Assembly: GCA_030141605.1 (NCBI GenBank)
Contig: JAQGDQ010001167.1
Span: forward strand, 1-42,500
DNA length: 42,500 bases
Direction of reading: 5' to 3'
Origin: Tubiluchus corallicola
Taxonomy: Eukaryota > Priapulida > Priapulimorpha > Priapulimorphida > Tubiluchidae
Of the stretch, positions 33,201 through 41,149 are shown in pieces; the first letter of the stretch is position 1, and every line of letters begins with the position of its first letter. Made by a program: the position numbers and the translations under genes. Below the pieces are notes generated by a model that was not told where the DNA came from, did not search any database, and saw only the letters and a program-made list of their open reading frames with translations.

Positions 33201-35990
33201 TATGATAGTCACTAAATGTATGGATGCAGATCGGCCTAAGGCTGATGTTAAAAATACGGGGGACGATGGCCTATTTGCACTCTATACACTCATGGATCTG
33301 AAGAAAAAGAAAGATCAAATGGCAGACATTAAAATAATTAATCAAACAATTTAATTATCAACAAATTCCAAAGTGATTCGATTTAAATAAAAGTTCAGTA
33401 ATAACAAAGATATAGCAATATTGACAAAGCTTGCGGTTAGTAGGGTATATACGTTTGCATGAAGTTCATGTCTGCCCACTATGTACCTAGGTTTTTTTGG
33501 AACACTTTTCCTTTAAAGCGAACAGTTTGTAGAAAGGTAGCAATACGTCGTATAACCTCTGCGTCTGAATACAGTTGTGATTCCAAAATTCGTCAGAGAA
33601 ACTACCAAGACGGGTCAGACGGAATTCAAAAGGGGGTTTGTTAGTAGGTGCCTACATCCTAACAAAATATCAATAATTAATAATACAATTAACTATCACT
33701 GCCAGTAGCTAAATATCATACATATCAATTAAATTAAATATACAGTATGAATAGGGCTTAATGTTGCATAAGCATAATGTGAGAACTATTAAATGTAGGG
33801 CGGAACATGACAGCCTATTTTTTGTGCAATGCGTTTCCGAAATGCAGGCGGCTAGTGCCCGTCTAACTATCGAATGGCGAAATGCATGTAACAGCGAAGA
33901 ACTCGTGGCGCGAACATGAAATTGTGTTTGTGTAGTAATAATTCTTTCACGTAAGTCATTTTTTTTAAAAAGTAAGTTTCCTTTCAACATTTTAAAGAGT
34001 ATATTGTTTTGACCTACAGTTTAAGAATGGGTCTTGTTTAGCTTTAAGCATTGCAGTGCAAAAAACAGGAAATCTCATTGTATGAGTTGAAGTAAGCAAA
34101 GTCGAACACAAAATTCACGATGGTAGTTTTTCTGTAAACGAGTCACATGTGTTCCAATTTAATAAAAAAAGAAACATGAAAGGGTATCAACCATCATTTT
34201 CATGCATTTTTTCATTTTTTAGGTAATCCAAGTTTACGGGTGTGGTTTCTACGTATCAAAGACGTGAGTGTGGGTCTATGACTCATGTGGGTCGATGACT
34301 TATCTTGTTATGCTGTATTCAGCAACTTTCAAAATATGAGTGGAAGCAAAAGTTCGCTAACAGACACGGTTTTTCACCAGAAATGATGAAGAAAGAAACA
34401 ATTTTCAGGTAACTGTCTAATACCAGCTATTTATAGATTGTTCCACAAGGAAGCGTTCTTTCAGTTAGTTTTAGGTTAATCCACAAGGAAGCGTTCTTTC
34501 AGTTAGTTTTAGGTTATTCCACAAGGAAGCGTTCTTTCAGCTATTTTTAGATTATTCCACAAGGAAGCGTTCTTTCAGCTATTTTTAGATTATTCCACAA
34601 GGAAGCGTTCTTTCAGTTAGTTTTAGGTTATTCCACCAGGAAGTTTCTTTCAGGTATTTTAGCTTGTTCCACAAGGAAGTTTCTTTCAGGTATTTTAGGT
34701 AATTCCACAAGGACGTTTCTGTCAGGTGTTTTAGGTAATTCCACAAGGAAGCGTCCTTTCAGCTATTTTTAGATTATTCCACAAGGAAGCGTTCGTTCAG
34801 CTATTTTTAGATTATTCCACAAGGAAGTGTTCTTTCAGTTATTTTTAGGTTATTCCACGAGGAAGTATTCTTTCAGTTAGTTTTAGGTTATTCCACAAGA
34901 AAGCGTTCTTTCAGCTATTTTTAGATTATTCCACAACGAAGCGTTCTTTCAGCTATTTTTAGATTATTCCACAACGAAGCGTTCTTTCAGCTATTTTTAG
35001 ATTATTCCACAAGGAAGTGTTCTTTCAGTTATTTTTAGGTTATTCCACAAGTAAGCGTTCTTTCAGTTATTTAGGTTGTTCTACAAGGACACGTTCTTTC
35101 AGTTATCTTACATTGTTCCACAAGGAAGCGTTCTTTCAGCCATTTTTCTGCTAAAATGTTACTTGATAGCATTAATCTGTGAAAAGACCTCAAAAATGAC
35201 CTCAAGTTTGTAGATATTTTATGGTCATGCTATATTTTATTTAATGGGGCCCTTTTGATTCAAAATAGTGGCAAGAACCATACACGTGAAACGGGTCTTA
35301 TAGGGGGTGAATGACAGTTTTTGAAAATCTAAATGTGTACCAGTTTTCAAGGAACTATTACGTATAAAAGTTTATAAACTTTTGAAACGCGAGTTTTTGC
35401 AAAAACGTATTAATGTGTTATGCTGGATAGACACTGTGCTACCTAGCAATTGCCTATGTTTTTAAAACACGTCTTTATGGTTGGTTACTCGCTTCCGAAG
35501 CAACTTTATAAACAGATCGTTTTCGTCGTGAAGCCTGTCTCGTTTTCGTTTTTGTTCATGTAATAAGTTTTTATATTGTGACGTCACAATAGAGTAACTT
35601 GCAACAAAACGGATTCATTGTAACGACAAAATAAATGGCGTTCGAAAAATATATTCACGAAATGGTTTCCATGCAACGCTAAATGGTGTTCTAAACGACT
35701 ATCCAGGCAGTTGGGCAGAAAAACTCTATCGTAAGCCAATGCTTCGCATTCCGGACTAACTTTATTATTAAAGTGTTTTGTCTAATGATTTTTCGTCTTG
35801 CTGGTGCTTAAGAATACCAACTAAAATCGCTCAAACTGCTTACCTTGAACGCGTTGTATCTGTCACTGAGTTGATCGAATAACGTGAAGACGCAGTTGAT
35901 GCACTTGACCGCTTCCATTGCCGGTACCGACGCACAAAAGTCACCGAATCCGACCAGGTACCCGAACATGATCGTGACGTCATCGAAGTA
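23405..35990 (-). CDS. Spliced soluble-guanylate-cyclase-like gene, 3' part
   Basis: The minus-strand exons are 35990-35844, 29649-29490, 28426-28317, 27708-27619, 26560-26481 and 24251-23405. Every junction has GT-AG signals and compatible phase (0, 1, 0, 0, 2). Together they give about 196 residues of class III cyclase catalytic domain plus a 282-residue tail. Guanine-recognition Glu (VETLGD) and Cys (QYCLFGD), the second metal Asp (LGDA) and the Asn/Arg of NTASR are present. The first metal Asp of the FSDxVGF motif is Tyr (FGYLVGF). Known sGC beta-1 subunits also lack this Asp (FSGIVGF), so a beta-like heterodimer subunit making cGMP in the cytosol is the best reading. The [12 protein letters not shown] end is more like beta-2/receptor cyclases. 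The H-NOX/PAS/coiled-coil 5' exons are not in the model. Confidence 0.88.
24252..26480. other. Intron of the cyclase-like gene (2.2 kb)
   Basis: Begins (minus strand) GTAAGT and ends TTCCAG. It contains a sense-to-plus LINE 3' end (25185-25600), a probable retroposon 3' end at 26040-26200, and otherwise unassigned AT-rich DNA. Confidence 0.7.
25180..25600 (+). mobile_element. LINE 3' end (C-terminus plus 3' UTR)
   Basis: It encodes [20 protein letters not shown], then [15 protein letters not shown] and [12 protein letters not shown], with the stop TAG at 25353. The 3' UTR contains TAAACATAATTT-type and AATAAA sequences. It is the same subfamily as the inverted copy at 41690-42215: the peptide [17 protein letters not shown] and the UTR (TGTAGTTATAGTCTATTCTTA) match. 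Confidence 0.85.
26481..26560 (-). CDS. Cyclase-like exon: [12 protein letters not shown] end of catalytic domain
   Basis: The acceptor TTTATTTTTAG| and the donor TTTT|GTAAGT bound it. It encodes [20 protein letters not shown], then KIPPAV and two bases of Leu. VKGKGxMxTYWL is the C-terminal signature of guanylate cyclase catalytic domains (receptor and sGC beta-2 types). Joins in phase 0 to the previous exon (IKVK|GKGY). Confidence 0.9.
26881..27592. mobile_element. Candidate inverted-repeat element with internal 42-bp minisatellite
   Basis: CACAGTGAGGACGCG at 26881-26895 is perfectly inverted at 27578-27592 (CGCGTCCTCACTGTG). Between them are AT-rich DNA and a tandem array. Termini beyond the 15-bp arms and target duplications are not clear. 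It lies in the intron between two cyclase exons. Confidence 0.5.
27343..27575 (+). repeat. 42-bp minisatellite, about 5.5 copies
   Basis: Each unit begins AATTCCTCACGAGGAGGACG and continues CATAGCTTCTAGCTGCCGGC. It carries a short palindrome-like CCTCACGAGG. As 42 is a multiple of three, both strands stay open (Ser/Arg/Gly-rich plus, Glu/Arg/Pro-rich minus). These frames are repeat translations. Confidence 0.95.
27619..27708 (-). CDS. Cyclase-like exon: PGCIHITE to RGTIKVK
   Basis: The acceptor GTTATTCTTTAG| and the donor AAAG|GTGAGT bound exactly 30 codons, phase 0/0: [20 protein letters not shown], then [10 protein letters not shown]. It aligns with the family segment PxKIHVSExxxxxL...RGxxxVK that lies between NTASRM and GKGxMxTYWL. 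No open frame of 60 codons marks it, so it was found by filling the gap in the domain. Confidence 0.9.
28000..28085 (+). repeat. (GT)n/(GC)n dinucleotide repeat
   Basis: Interrupted GTGTGT with GCGCGC islands in the cyclase intron. It alternates purine and pyrimidine throughout, so it is Z-DNA-prone. Confidence 0.9.
28317..28426 (-). CDS. Cyclase-like exon: IHSGHCVGG...[14 protein letters not shown]
   Basis: The acceptor ATATTTATGTAG| joins in phase 1 to exon 29649-29490 (CTT G|GT ATC gives LGIHSG). The donor is GTGTG|GTAAGT. It encodes [20 protein letters not shown], then [16 protein letters not shown]. The Cys of QYCLFGD is the guanine-specifying position. The Asn and Arg of NTASR are the transition-state residues of class III cyclases. 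Confidence 0.93.
28580..29345 (+). repeat. (CAGT)n tetranucleotide tract, about 760 bp
   Basis: A nearly perfect CAGT run of about 280 bp is followed by a degenerate centre (CGGT, TAGT, GAGT variants, including a (GGTC)n block near 29090) and a second nearly pure run to 29306. It fills most of the 1.06-kb intron between two cyclase exons. The Ser-Gln-Ser-Val frame is a repeat translation. Confidence 0.97.
29490..29649 (-). CDS. Cyclase-like exon: [18 protein letters not shown]
   Basis: The acceptor TTTCATTTATAAAG| and the donor CTTG|GTAGGT bound it. It encodes [20 protein letters not shown], then [20 protein letters not shown], then [13 protein letters not shown], and ends in phase 1. Glu of VETLGD is the guanine-recognition residue and Asp of GDA the second metal ligand. 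Compared with the usual GDAYMVVSG there is one extra residue ([10 protein letters not shown]). Confidence 0.93.
29679..30074 (+). mobile_element. MITE family M1, copy d, 30 bp from a cyclase acceptor
   Basis: The left end CAATAAGCCTATTCACAGTT and the right end AACTGTGAAAAGGCTTATTG are nearly perfect inverted repeats of 20 bp. The interior is collinear with copies a and b. Its left edge is only 30 bases from the 3' splice site of exon 29649-29490 (minus-strand gene). Confidence 0.88.
30075..32061. other. Cyclase intron DNA, mostly unassigned
   Basis: It contains a transposon-end-like GGCGGATCCAGACGGGGGTC segment (minus strand, about 30618-30645), a (GAAC)n tract (30990-31100), a G10 run at 31485, and a retroposon-like 3' end on the plus strand (31780-31960) with AATAAAG and AATC-repeat tail. 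No exon is recognised. Confidence 0.5.
30990..31105 (+). repeat. (GAAC)n tetranucleotide repeat
   Basis: About 18 consecutive GAAC units with degenerate flanks. The Thr-Asn-Glu-Arg frame is a repeat translation. Confidence 0.95.
32062..32471 (+). mobile_element. piggyBac-like MITE
   Basis: The left end TTAA-CCCTTTCAGTCCC and the right end GGTACGAAAGGG-ATAA fit the piggyBac pattern (TTAA target, CCCTTT/AAAGGG inverted ends), with the right TTAA mutated to ATAA. Two internal copies of TATCCCACGGGATAC (7-base arms, 2-base centre) lie at 32187 and 32436. No transposase. Confidence 0.6.
32472..32694. other. Unassigned intron DNA
   Basis: AT-rich unique sequence; nothing recognised. Confidence 0.35.
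32695..34050 (+). mobile_element. Interspersed repeat family M2, copy 2, split by a 700-bp insertion
   Basis: 32695-33112 matches the left half of copy 1 and 33813-34050 the right half. Between them is a segment absent from copies 1 and 3. The first half carries GAGCCTAACTATTGATGACA and the second TTTCCGAAATGCAGG and ATTCTTTCACG. Confidence 0.82.
33113..33812. mobile_element. ~700-bp insertion with 6-bp target-site duplication
   Basis: The insert lies between two GCCTAT copies (33107-33112 and 33813-33818), where copy 1 has a single CACCTG-type site. No convincing terminal inverted repeats or ORF were found. Its class is unknown. Confidence 0.6.
34430..35145 (+). repeat. 38-bp minisatellite, about 18 copies
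   Basis: Each unit has ATTATTCCACAAGGAAGCGT then TCTTTCAGCTATTTTTAG. Variants are GTTAGTTTTAGG, a shorter AAGTTTCTTTCAGG form, and AACGAAG. Higher-order repetition of adjacent variant units is visible, for example two AACGAAG units at 34933 and 34971. Confidence 0.95.
35146..35843. other. Unassigned cyclase intron DNA
   Basis: No exon recognised between the satellite and exon 35990-35844. Confidence 0.4.
35844..35990 (-). CDS. Cyclase-like exon: [15 protein letters not shown] (metal-site variant)
   Basis: The acceptor TTTTCAATTTTAG| and the donor TTCAAG|GTAAGC bound exactly 49 codons, phase 0/0. It encodes [20 protein letters not shown], then [20 protein letters not shown], then LSDRYNAFK. 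It is the start of the catalytic domain (family: YDxVTIxFSDIVGFT). The first metal-binding Asp is replaced by Tyr, and VGFxxFC is shared with sGC beta subunits. The exon should be preceded by a coiled-coil/LLP...VA..L linker exon, which was not identified. Confidence 0.92.
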
Positions 35991-36170
35991 CTAAAATTGA
36001 AAACACGTGATTCGCATAATTACCAAGTGATGATATGCTTGTGTTTTCTTCAAGTTGCTGTAAAAGTAGCCAGTGGTGATAATATAATTTTATAATTTTA
36101 TTAGATGGGACACCACCTTAAAATATAGTGTCATAAACAATGCTGTTATATTACTAATAATACCGACGTA
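35991..36170. other. Intron start upstream of the first recognised cyclase exon
   Basis: Unassigned AT-rich sequence leading into a SINE tail. Confidence 0.4.
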
Positions 36171-36302
<132 letters not shown>

Positions 36303-36545
36303 CTTTATTTAAAGTCGGCTTTTGGGTCAACAATTAACATAAGCTCAAAGAGCTATTATCGCCGACTGTAAATAACAACCTACAACTACTTAACAGAGAC
36401 TATTATTACCCCACTTTTTCCCTAAATACCACGCGTCAGACAGGGCAACGACAGGTACAATTTTCAAAATCTTTGGTATGACCCGGCCGCTGGTTCGAAC
36501 TCACGACGGAAAGCAGACGCACTACCACTAGACTAAACTGTCTGG
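36303..36545 (-). mobile_element. tRNA-derived SINE
   Basis: Read on the minus strand, the head carries an A-box-like TTTAGTCTAGTGGTAGTGCG and a B-box GAGTTCGAACC, the internal RNA polymerase III promoter of tRNA-derived SINEs. A body follows, ending AAAGCCGACTTTAAATAAAG, then the ATT tail. No coding capacity. Mobilisation by a partner LINE is family knowledge. Confidence 0.85.
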
Positions 36546-36649
36546 TTAAAAGATCGGTTTGGTTTCATTTTTACACCATATTTTCCGGTGGACAAATAAA
36601 TCCATTAAAAATCTCGTTCTCTTTAGAATAAACCTTTTTGATATCAAAA

Positions 36650-36730
36650 AGTCTTGACCGCACTATCGAATTCAGGACCACCCAGACGGAAAGCGCATGC
36701 GCTACCACTAGGGTAAACCATGTGCTCTGA
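36650..36730 (-). mobile_element. Second, degraded tRNA-like SINE head
   Basis: On the minus strand, GTTTACCCTAGTGGTAGCGC and GCGCTTTCCGTCTGGGTGG resemble the A-box and the following segment of the first SINE (both share CTAGTGGTAG and GCTTTCCGTC). The B-box region (GAATTCGATAG) is decayed. Confidence 0.6.
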
Positions 36731-36965
36731 ATTGTGAATTGTATACAATTAAATAATTAACACAATTAATTACACAATTGACTGCTAGAAATATGAAGTA
36801 GATACCCATCTACATTAATTATAACCCATCAAAAATGGTTTGAAGCAAATTTGAAAATAGCCTATGAATTCCGCGTGAGTTAGAGTGATTTTGGTGTTAA
36901 TTAGACGCGAGAGATGACATGAACATGAACGTAAAGAACATTTTTCATTCTTTTCTCTATTGTTT

Positions 36966-37287
36966 CAATAAGCACATTTAGTGTTCCGGCGGTTGAACGC
37001 TGATAGCGAAAAGGGTCAAAGGTTAAGTATTCCAGACAACGCATTTGTGTACACTTGACAGCGCCTCGCAGCCATCCCTTGCTACTGCGATAGTAACGGT
37101 TTCAACAGCTAGCTAGAATCGACGTAAAACAACTGAAGTTACCGAACCGATGTGGCAGGCAGCTTCACTTTATCCACATGCCACGTAACGTGACGGTTAT
37201 AGATAAGACGCATTGCTGTTGTACACTTAACCTTTGACCTCTACAGCAACTGCGCGTTCGCACAACAAAACTGTGAAAAGGCTTGTT
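36966..37287 (+). mobile_element. MITE family M1, copy e
   Basis: The left end AATAAGCACATTTAGTGTTCC is diverged, and the right end AACTGTGAAAAGGCTTGTTG conserved. The interior (GCATTTGTGTACACTTGACA, ACAGCTAGCTAGAA, TTGACC...CAACTGCGCGT) matches the other copies. Confidence 0.83.
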
Positions 37288-37860
37288 GCATTGTAAGTCT
37301 ATGATGAATACACCGAATGTTCCCAAAGTTGCAACGGACAAGAGGCTTTGGATAGAAACAAGAAGTGTCTCGGCCTTATGCGCCTCCTGGTGCGGAGTGA
37401 ACGAGTTACGAACCAGGGACGCAACCTTGCTCTAATAATTGTCAAGGTAAGAAAATACCTGGCTGGAATGACTACGTTACAGATAGTCATAAATGGTAAG
37501 CCACGTCATGGCTACTTAGCTGACGAAATGCGCCGTTCTCGTTCTTCTTAGTTATTTAAACGCGCATTGCGGGAGTGCAAACGTAGTTAGGAAAGTGTTA
37601 CTGCTGATAAGTTGGCTTATAAATCTATGCATTGTAACTGTATGAGTTTGAGACATCTATAAAAAAGTAACCAATTCAAAATTTAATCTAAAAGAAACCA
37701 ATTCACAATTTCTTCTTTCTCCACAAGTTGGTGATGCAAGTGGGGAAAAAGACATTATTTTGTGCAATGTGGGGTAATCACTATAATTTTTTTTTAAATT
37801 CATTTGACAATAAAGGTCTTAACGCGTGTATAAAACATGTTTTGAGCCATAGTATAACGC
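37288..37860. other. Region with a possible unassigned exon
   Basis: About 37330-37450 is open on both strands and bounded by splice-like signals. On the plus strand the donor is AAG|GTAAGA at 37446. On the minus strand the acceptor is ATTATTAG| at about 37433. Neither translation is recognised. The rest is AT-rich and unassigned. Confidence 0.3.
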
Positions 37861-38130
37861 CCATTAATGCATTTACAGTTTTTGAAGTGCAAGAGGCAAT
37901 TGCTAAGCTTTCCTTACATTCCACATTCGTTACTGTTATCTGTACTAGTACCTCTCGTTAAAGACAAAAATGGGGATATTACAGACAAGAACAACTATAG
38001 GCCTATCGCTCTTTCAACTGTGGGAAGTAAAGTTATAGAGATACTGCTTCTAAATCGTTACAATTCTTGTTTGAGTACCACGCCAAACCAGTTTGATTTT
38101 GTTAAAAAATTAGGCACAAAGTTGCGCATC
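37861..38130 (+). pseudogene. LINE reverse transcriptase, N-terminal fragment
   Basis: It encodes NAFTVFEVQEAIAKLS (finger-type connector), then, after a frame change, VPLVKDKNGDITDKNNYRPI, ALSTVGSKVIEILLLNR and [13 protein letters not shown]. These are RT blocks of the NYRPI-SK-E-LL-R...NQFGF type. Sequence stops at about 38130 and the next RT blocks resume at about 40270. Confidence 0.82.
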
Positions 38131-38169
38131 CATACTTATGCATCCATATGGATATGGATATGCATATTG

Positions 38170-38177
38170 ATCCATAT

Positions 38178-38217
<40 letters not shown>

Positions 38218-38375
38218 GTCTGTCTGTCTGTCTGTCTGCCTGCCTGCCTGCCTGCCTACCTACCTACCTACCTACCTCCGTCCGTCCGTCCGTCCGTCCG
38301 TCCGTCCGTCCGTCCATCCATCCATCCATCCATCCATCCATCCATCCATCCATCCATCCATCCATCCATCCATCT
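38170..38375 (+). repeat. Compound CT-TGTC-TGCC-TACC-TCCG-TCCA microsatellite
   Basis: Consecutive pure blocks are (CT)n, (GTCT)n, (GCCT)n, (ACCT)n, (CCGT)n and (CCAT)n. Each tetranucleotide block differs from its neighbour by a single base or shift. Frames over it are repeat translations. Confidence 0.97.
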
Positions 38376-38454
38376 ATATACTGTATATACATATATCCAA
38401 GACTTTAGTAGATATGCAAGATACATTGATGTATAATATATATACCTTTCTATA

Positions 38455-38530
38455 TATATAAAATCTTTATTGCACATTTACATGTTAGAGGTTTGATAAA
38501 ATACAGAAAAATAATATATATATAACCAGT
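38455..38530 (-). mobile_element. Retroposon 3'-end-like fragment
   Basis: Plus-strand ATAAAATCTTTATTGCACATT is the reverse of an AATGTGCAATAAAGATTTTAT end, a typical LINE 3' terminus with a TATA-rich tail. Short and uncertain. Confidence 0.4.
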
Positions 38531-38994
38531 CAAAGACTGTTGTAGGCAATCGTGTTAAACTAAAAAAATGAAAAGCTAATTTTTTTAAATAAAACTGAAT
38601 AAAAGAGATAAAATTTAGATATTTACGTAGCATAAGATTAAAGTTGGATTACAAAACATCATTTCACAAATTCACACCGACAACGCAAGCGCTCAAAACG
38701 TTTAAAAATGAGTTTAACACTTGTATTTTTACAGTGAGTTTTCTTTATTTAGATTATTAGATGGAAATTACATTATACTCCTGGTAATATATAGAAATAA
38801 TTATTCCATAGTTATTTTATCATTTTTGTAAGGAGGCCTATCATAACTTTTGAGTAGGGTGTTCTTTAGTTTCTTTTTGAGATCTCTTAAACTCGAAGAT
38901 TTATTTCTTGTGGTGCTGAATTCCAGATATTAATTGCTGCTTTAAATATTGAGTTACGACCTTGTTTAGTGTTTGTCTGAATTTGCTTCATGTC
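38531..38994. other. Unassigned AT-rich DNA inside the split LINE
   Basis: No ORF or repeat family is identified with confidence. Confidence 0.35.
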
Positions 38995-39445
38995 TCTGAG
39001 AGACAGAGAGAGACACAGAGAGACAGAGAAAGACAGAGAGAGACACAGAGAGACAGAGAGACACAGAGAGAGACACACAGAGAGACACACAGAGACAGAG
39101 AGAGACGGAGAGAGAGAGAGAGAGAGACACAGAGAGATACAGAGAGACAGATAGAGACACAGAGAGACAGAGAGAGAGAGAGACAGAGAGACACGCAGAG
39201 ACAGAGAGAGACACAGAGAGACAGAGAGACACGCAGAGACAGAGAGAGACACAGAGAGACAGAGAGAGACACAGAGAGACACAGAGAGACAGAGAGAGAG
39301 ACAGAGAGGCAGAGAGACACGCAGAGACAGAGAGAGACACAGAGAGACAGAGAGAGACACAGAGAGATGCAGAGACAGAGAGATAGAGAGAGACAAAGAG
39401 AGAGACAGAGAGAGAGAGACACAGAGAGACAGAGAGAGACAGAAA
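38995..39445 (+). repeat. (GAGACA)n-like purine-rich repeat
   Basis: About 450 bp of AGAGACACAGAGAGACAGAG-type units with irregular period. The strand is almost wholly purine plus C. Three overlapping long frames per strand (Arg/Glu/Thr/Gln or Ser/Leu/Val) are repeat translations. Confidence 0.97.
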
Positions 39446-40265
39446 CGGTAATTTATCGTTTCTTTTTGAAATTTTCATTTTTTTATTCAGAATTATGAAT
39501 AATTCGTACTAATTTTTTTTCCGATTTAGGTCACATTCAAGATCGAATGTCGTCAATTTATGGACAAGCTGGCCAAAATTTTATTAATGATCTAAGTATG
39601 CCTGGTCAAGCTGTAAATAAACATATATTAATTATACTTCAAATACCCGCCCCAGTGGAGTTATGAGAATTTTAAAACAGGGTGTCATTCAGACTGAAGC
39701 AGACACGCATCTTTCATGAGCTCATGATACCTACTGAAAGAGAATCTCAATTCATCAAACTCAATGTGGCAATTGGGCAAGACCCCTACTATATATACCA
39801 CCCAGCAACTAGTCCTGGATCATTCATTTACTGCCTGTAATGATGTGACAAATATAGGTCATTTTTTTACGTCAAAATGGCCAAAATCCGAAAAAAATCA
39901 AAATGGCGGCCTATCTCCGAAACGGCTCATTTTTGATATCTAATATTTTGGCTGTGGGGTACATCTGAGGGGATCATCCAACCCTGTGAATATGAACAAA
40001 ATCGGTGATTTGTCACCTTCCACTATTTTTTGACTTTTGCATGGTTTTCTCGTGGAATGACTCTTAAGAGTTCACTTGTTTAACCCCCTTTATTTTTAAT
40101 AAAAGGTATGTAATTATGTTCAAATGGGTTGCTGATATTATGTATGTATTTATAAATGAACGTAAAGGTATGGTATTGTACAATGGCTTCTATGGTGGAA
40201 ATATTTAGTTTTTCTGTTTAAAAGAGGTGCTTGACTATTACATTGTCAATAAAGCACTGTACACA
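39446..40265. other. Unassigned DNA with a coding-like remnant
   Basis: After a long T tract and TTTAG at 39530 the plus strand reads HIQDRMSSIYGQAGQNFIND, then two stops (39664, 39670). It is then open for about 54 codons ending at 39840 (KQTRIFHELMIPTERESQFI, NVAIGQDPYYIYHPATSPGS). I do not recognise it; it may be a decayed exon or transposon gene. Confidence 0.3.
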
Positions 40266-40269
40266 TTCT

Positions 40270-40853
40270 GTTTACTGACGAATCAAAAGCGTTCGATATG
40301 AGTAAACTATCTCAATTTTTTTCTAAACCTTATCAATACTAACCTACCAAATGTTGTAATTAGACTTTTGCTTTTATATTTTACGGAACAACTTATGTTG
40401 CTTAGATGGGGTAAATTTAACTCTGAAAGTTTTACAGTAGGTAACGGAATTCGTCAAGGTGGAAAAACGTCTCCACTGTTATTCAACTTCTATTTTAAAA
40501 ATCTCACTGCTGAACTTACTAACTTTGGTGTGGGTTGTCATATTGCTGAAGCCTGCATTAATCACTTGATGTACGCTGATGACACATGTCTTTTAGCAAC
40601 AACCTCGACGGCTTTGCAGAGACTGCTAGATATTTTAAATAACTTTGCTAACGAATATGATACCCTTGAATATGAAAATGTGAATAAGACTAAACTTGTC
40701 ACATTTCGCTCTGCCCACATGCAGCAGTTTACTTTTTTGTCTGTTTTTTTTGCAGTACAAAAGTCTAGTAAAAAACAAAAATATCTGTGTCATGTTTTAT
40801 CGGAAGACATTAAAAAATTAAATTTGACAACGTGTCTTATTAATGTAGAGTGA
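40270..40853 (+). pseudogene. LINE reverse transcriptase, catalytic fragment
   Basis: It starts with a FTDESKAFD block (family F-D-SKAFD). After a frame change it is open 40368-40853 with RWGKFNSESFTVGNGIRQGG, KTSPLLFNFYF and the catalytic MYADDTCLLA. These blocks follow in order those at 37861-38130, so both are probably one LINE copy interrupted by 38131-40269. Degraded at its 3' side. Confidence 0.88.
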
Positions 40854-41149
40854 AGGTTTTTCTTCGCGCACTTTTGCACAAGCCTCTAGAACGATTATCC
40901 TACCGTCGCATAAAGAGTTTCTCTTCTCCATAGTCTGCAGACGAGACGAATGTCACGTGCGCGTTTCCTCTTTTAATCAGAATTTCGAATTTTACAAATT
41001 TACTCATCGATTATACTACGATGTAATTACGAGATTGTAACGGTTGCACTCTGTTGACCGTGTCTTTTGCGCTTAGTTACTTAATCATCTTCGGATGCTG
41101 ATTATTCTCAAATGAAAATTCAATATTCATTCGTTGATAAAGACCGAGA
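40854..41149. other. Unassigned DNA
   Basis: No feature recognised. Confidence 0.3.

Noticed and set aside
36486-36545. Functional tRNA gene
   Set aside because: A and B boxes are present, but no cloverleaf with acceptor stem can be formed and a SINE body with an ATT tail follows.
38887-39498. Six overlapping ORFs of Arg/Glu/Asp/Gln or Ser/Leu/Val
   Set aside because: All are translations of the GAGACA-type repeat.
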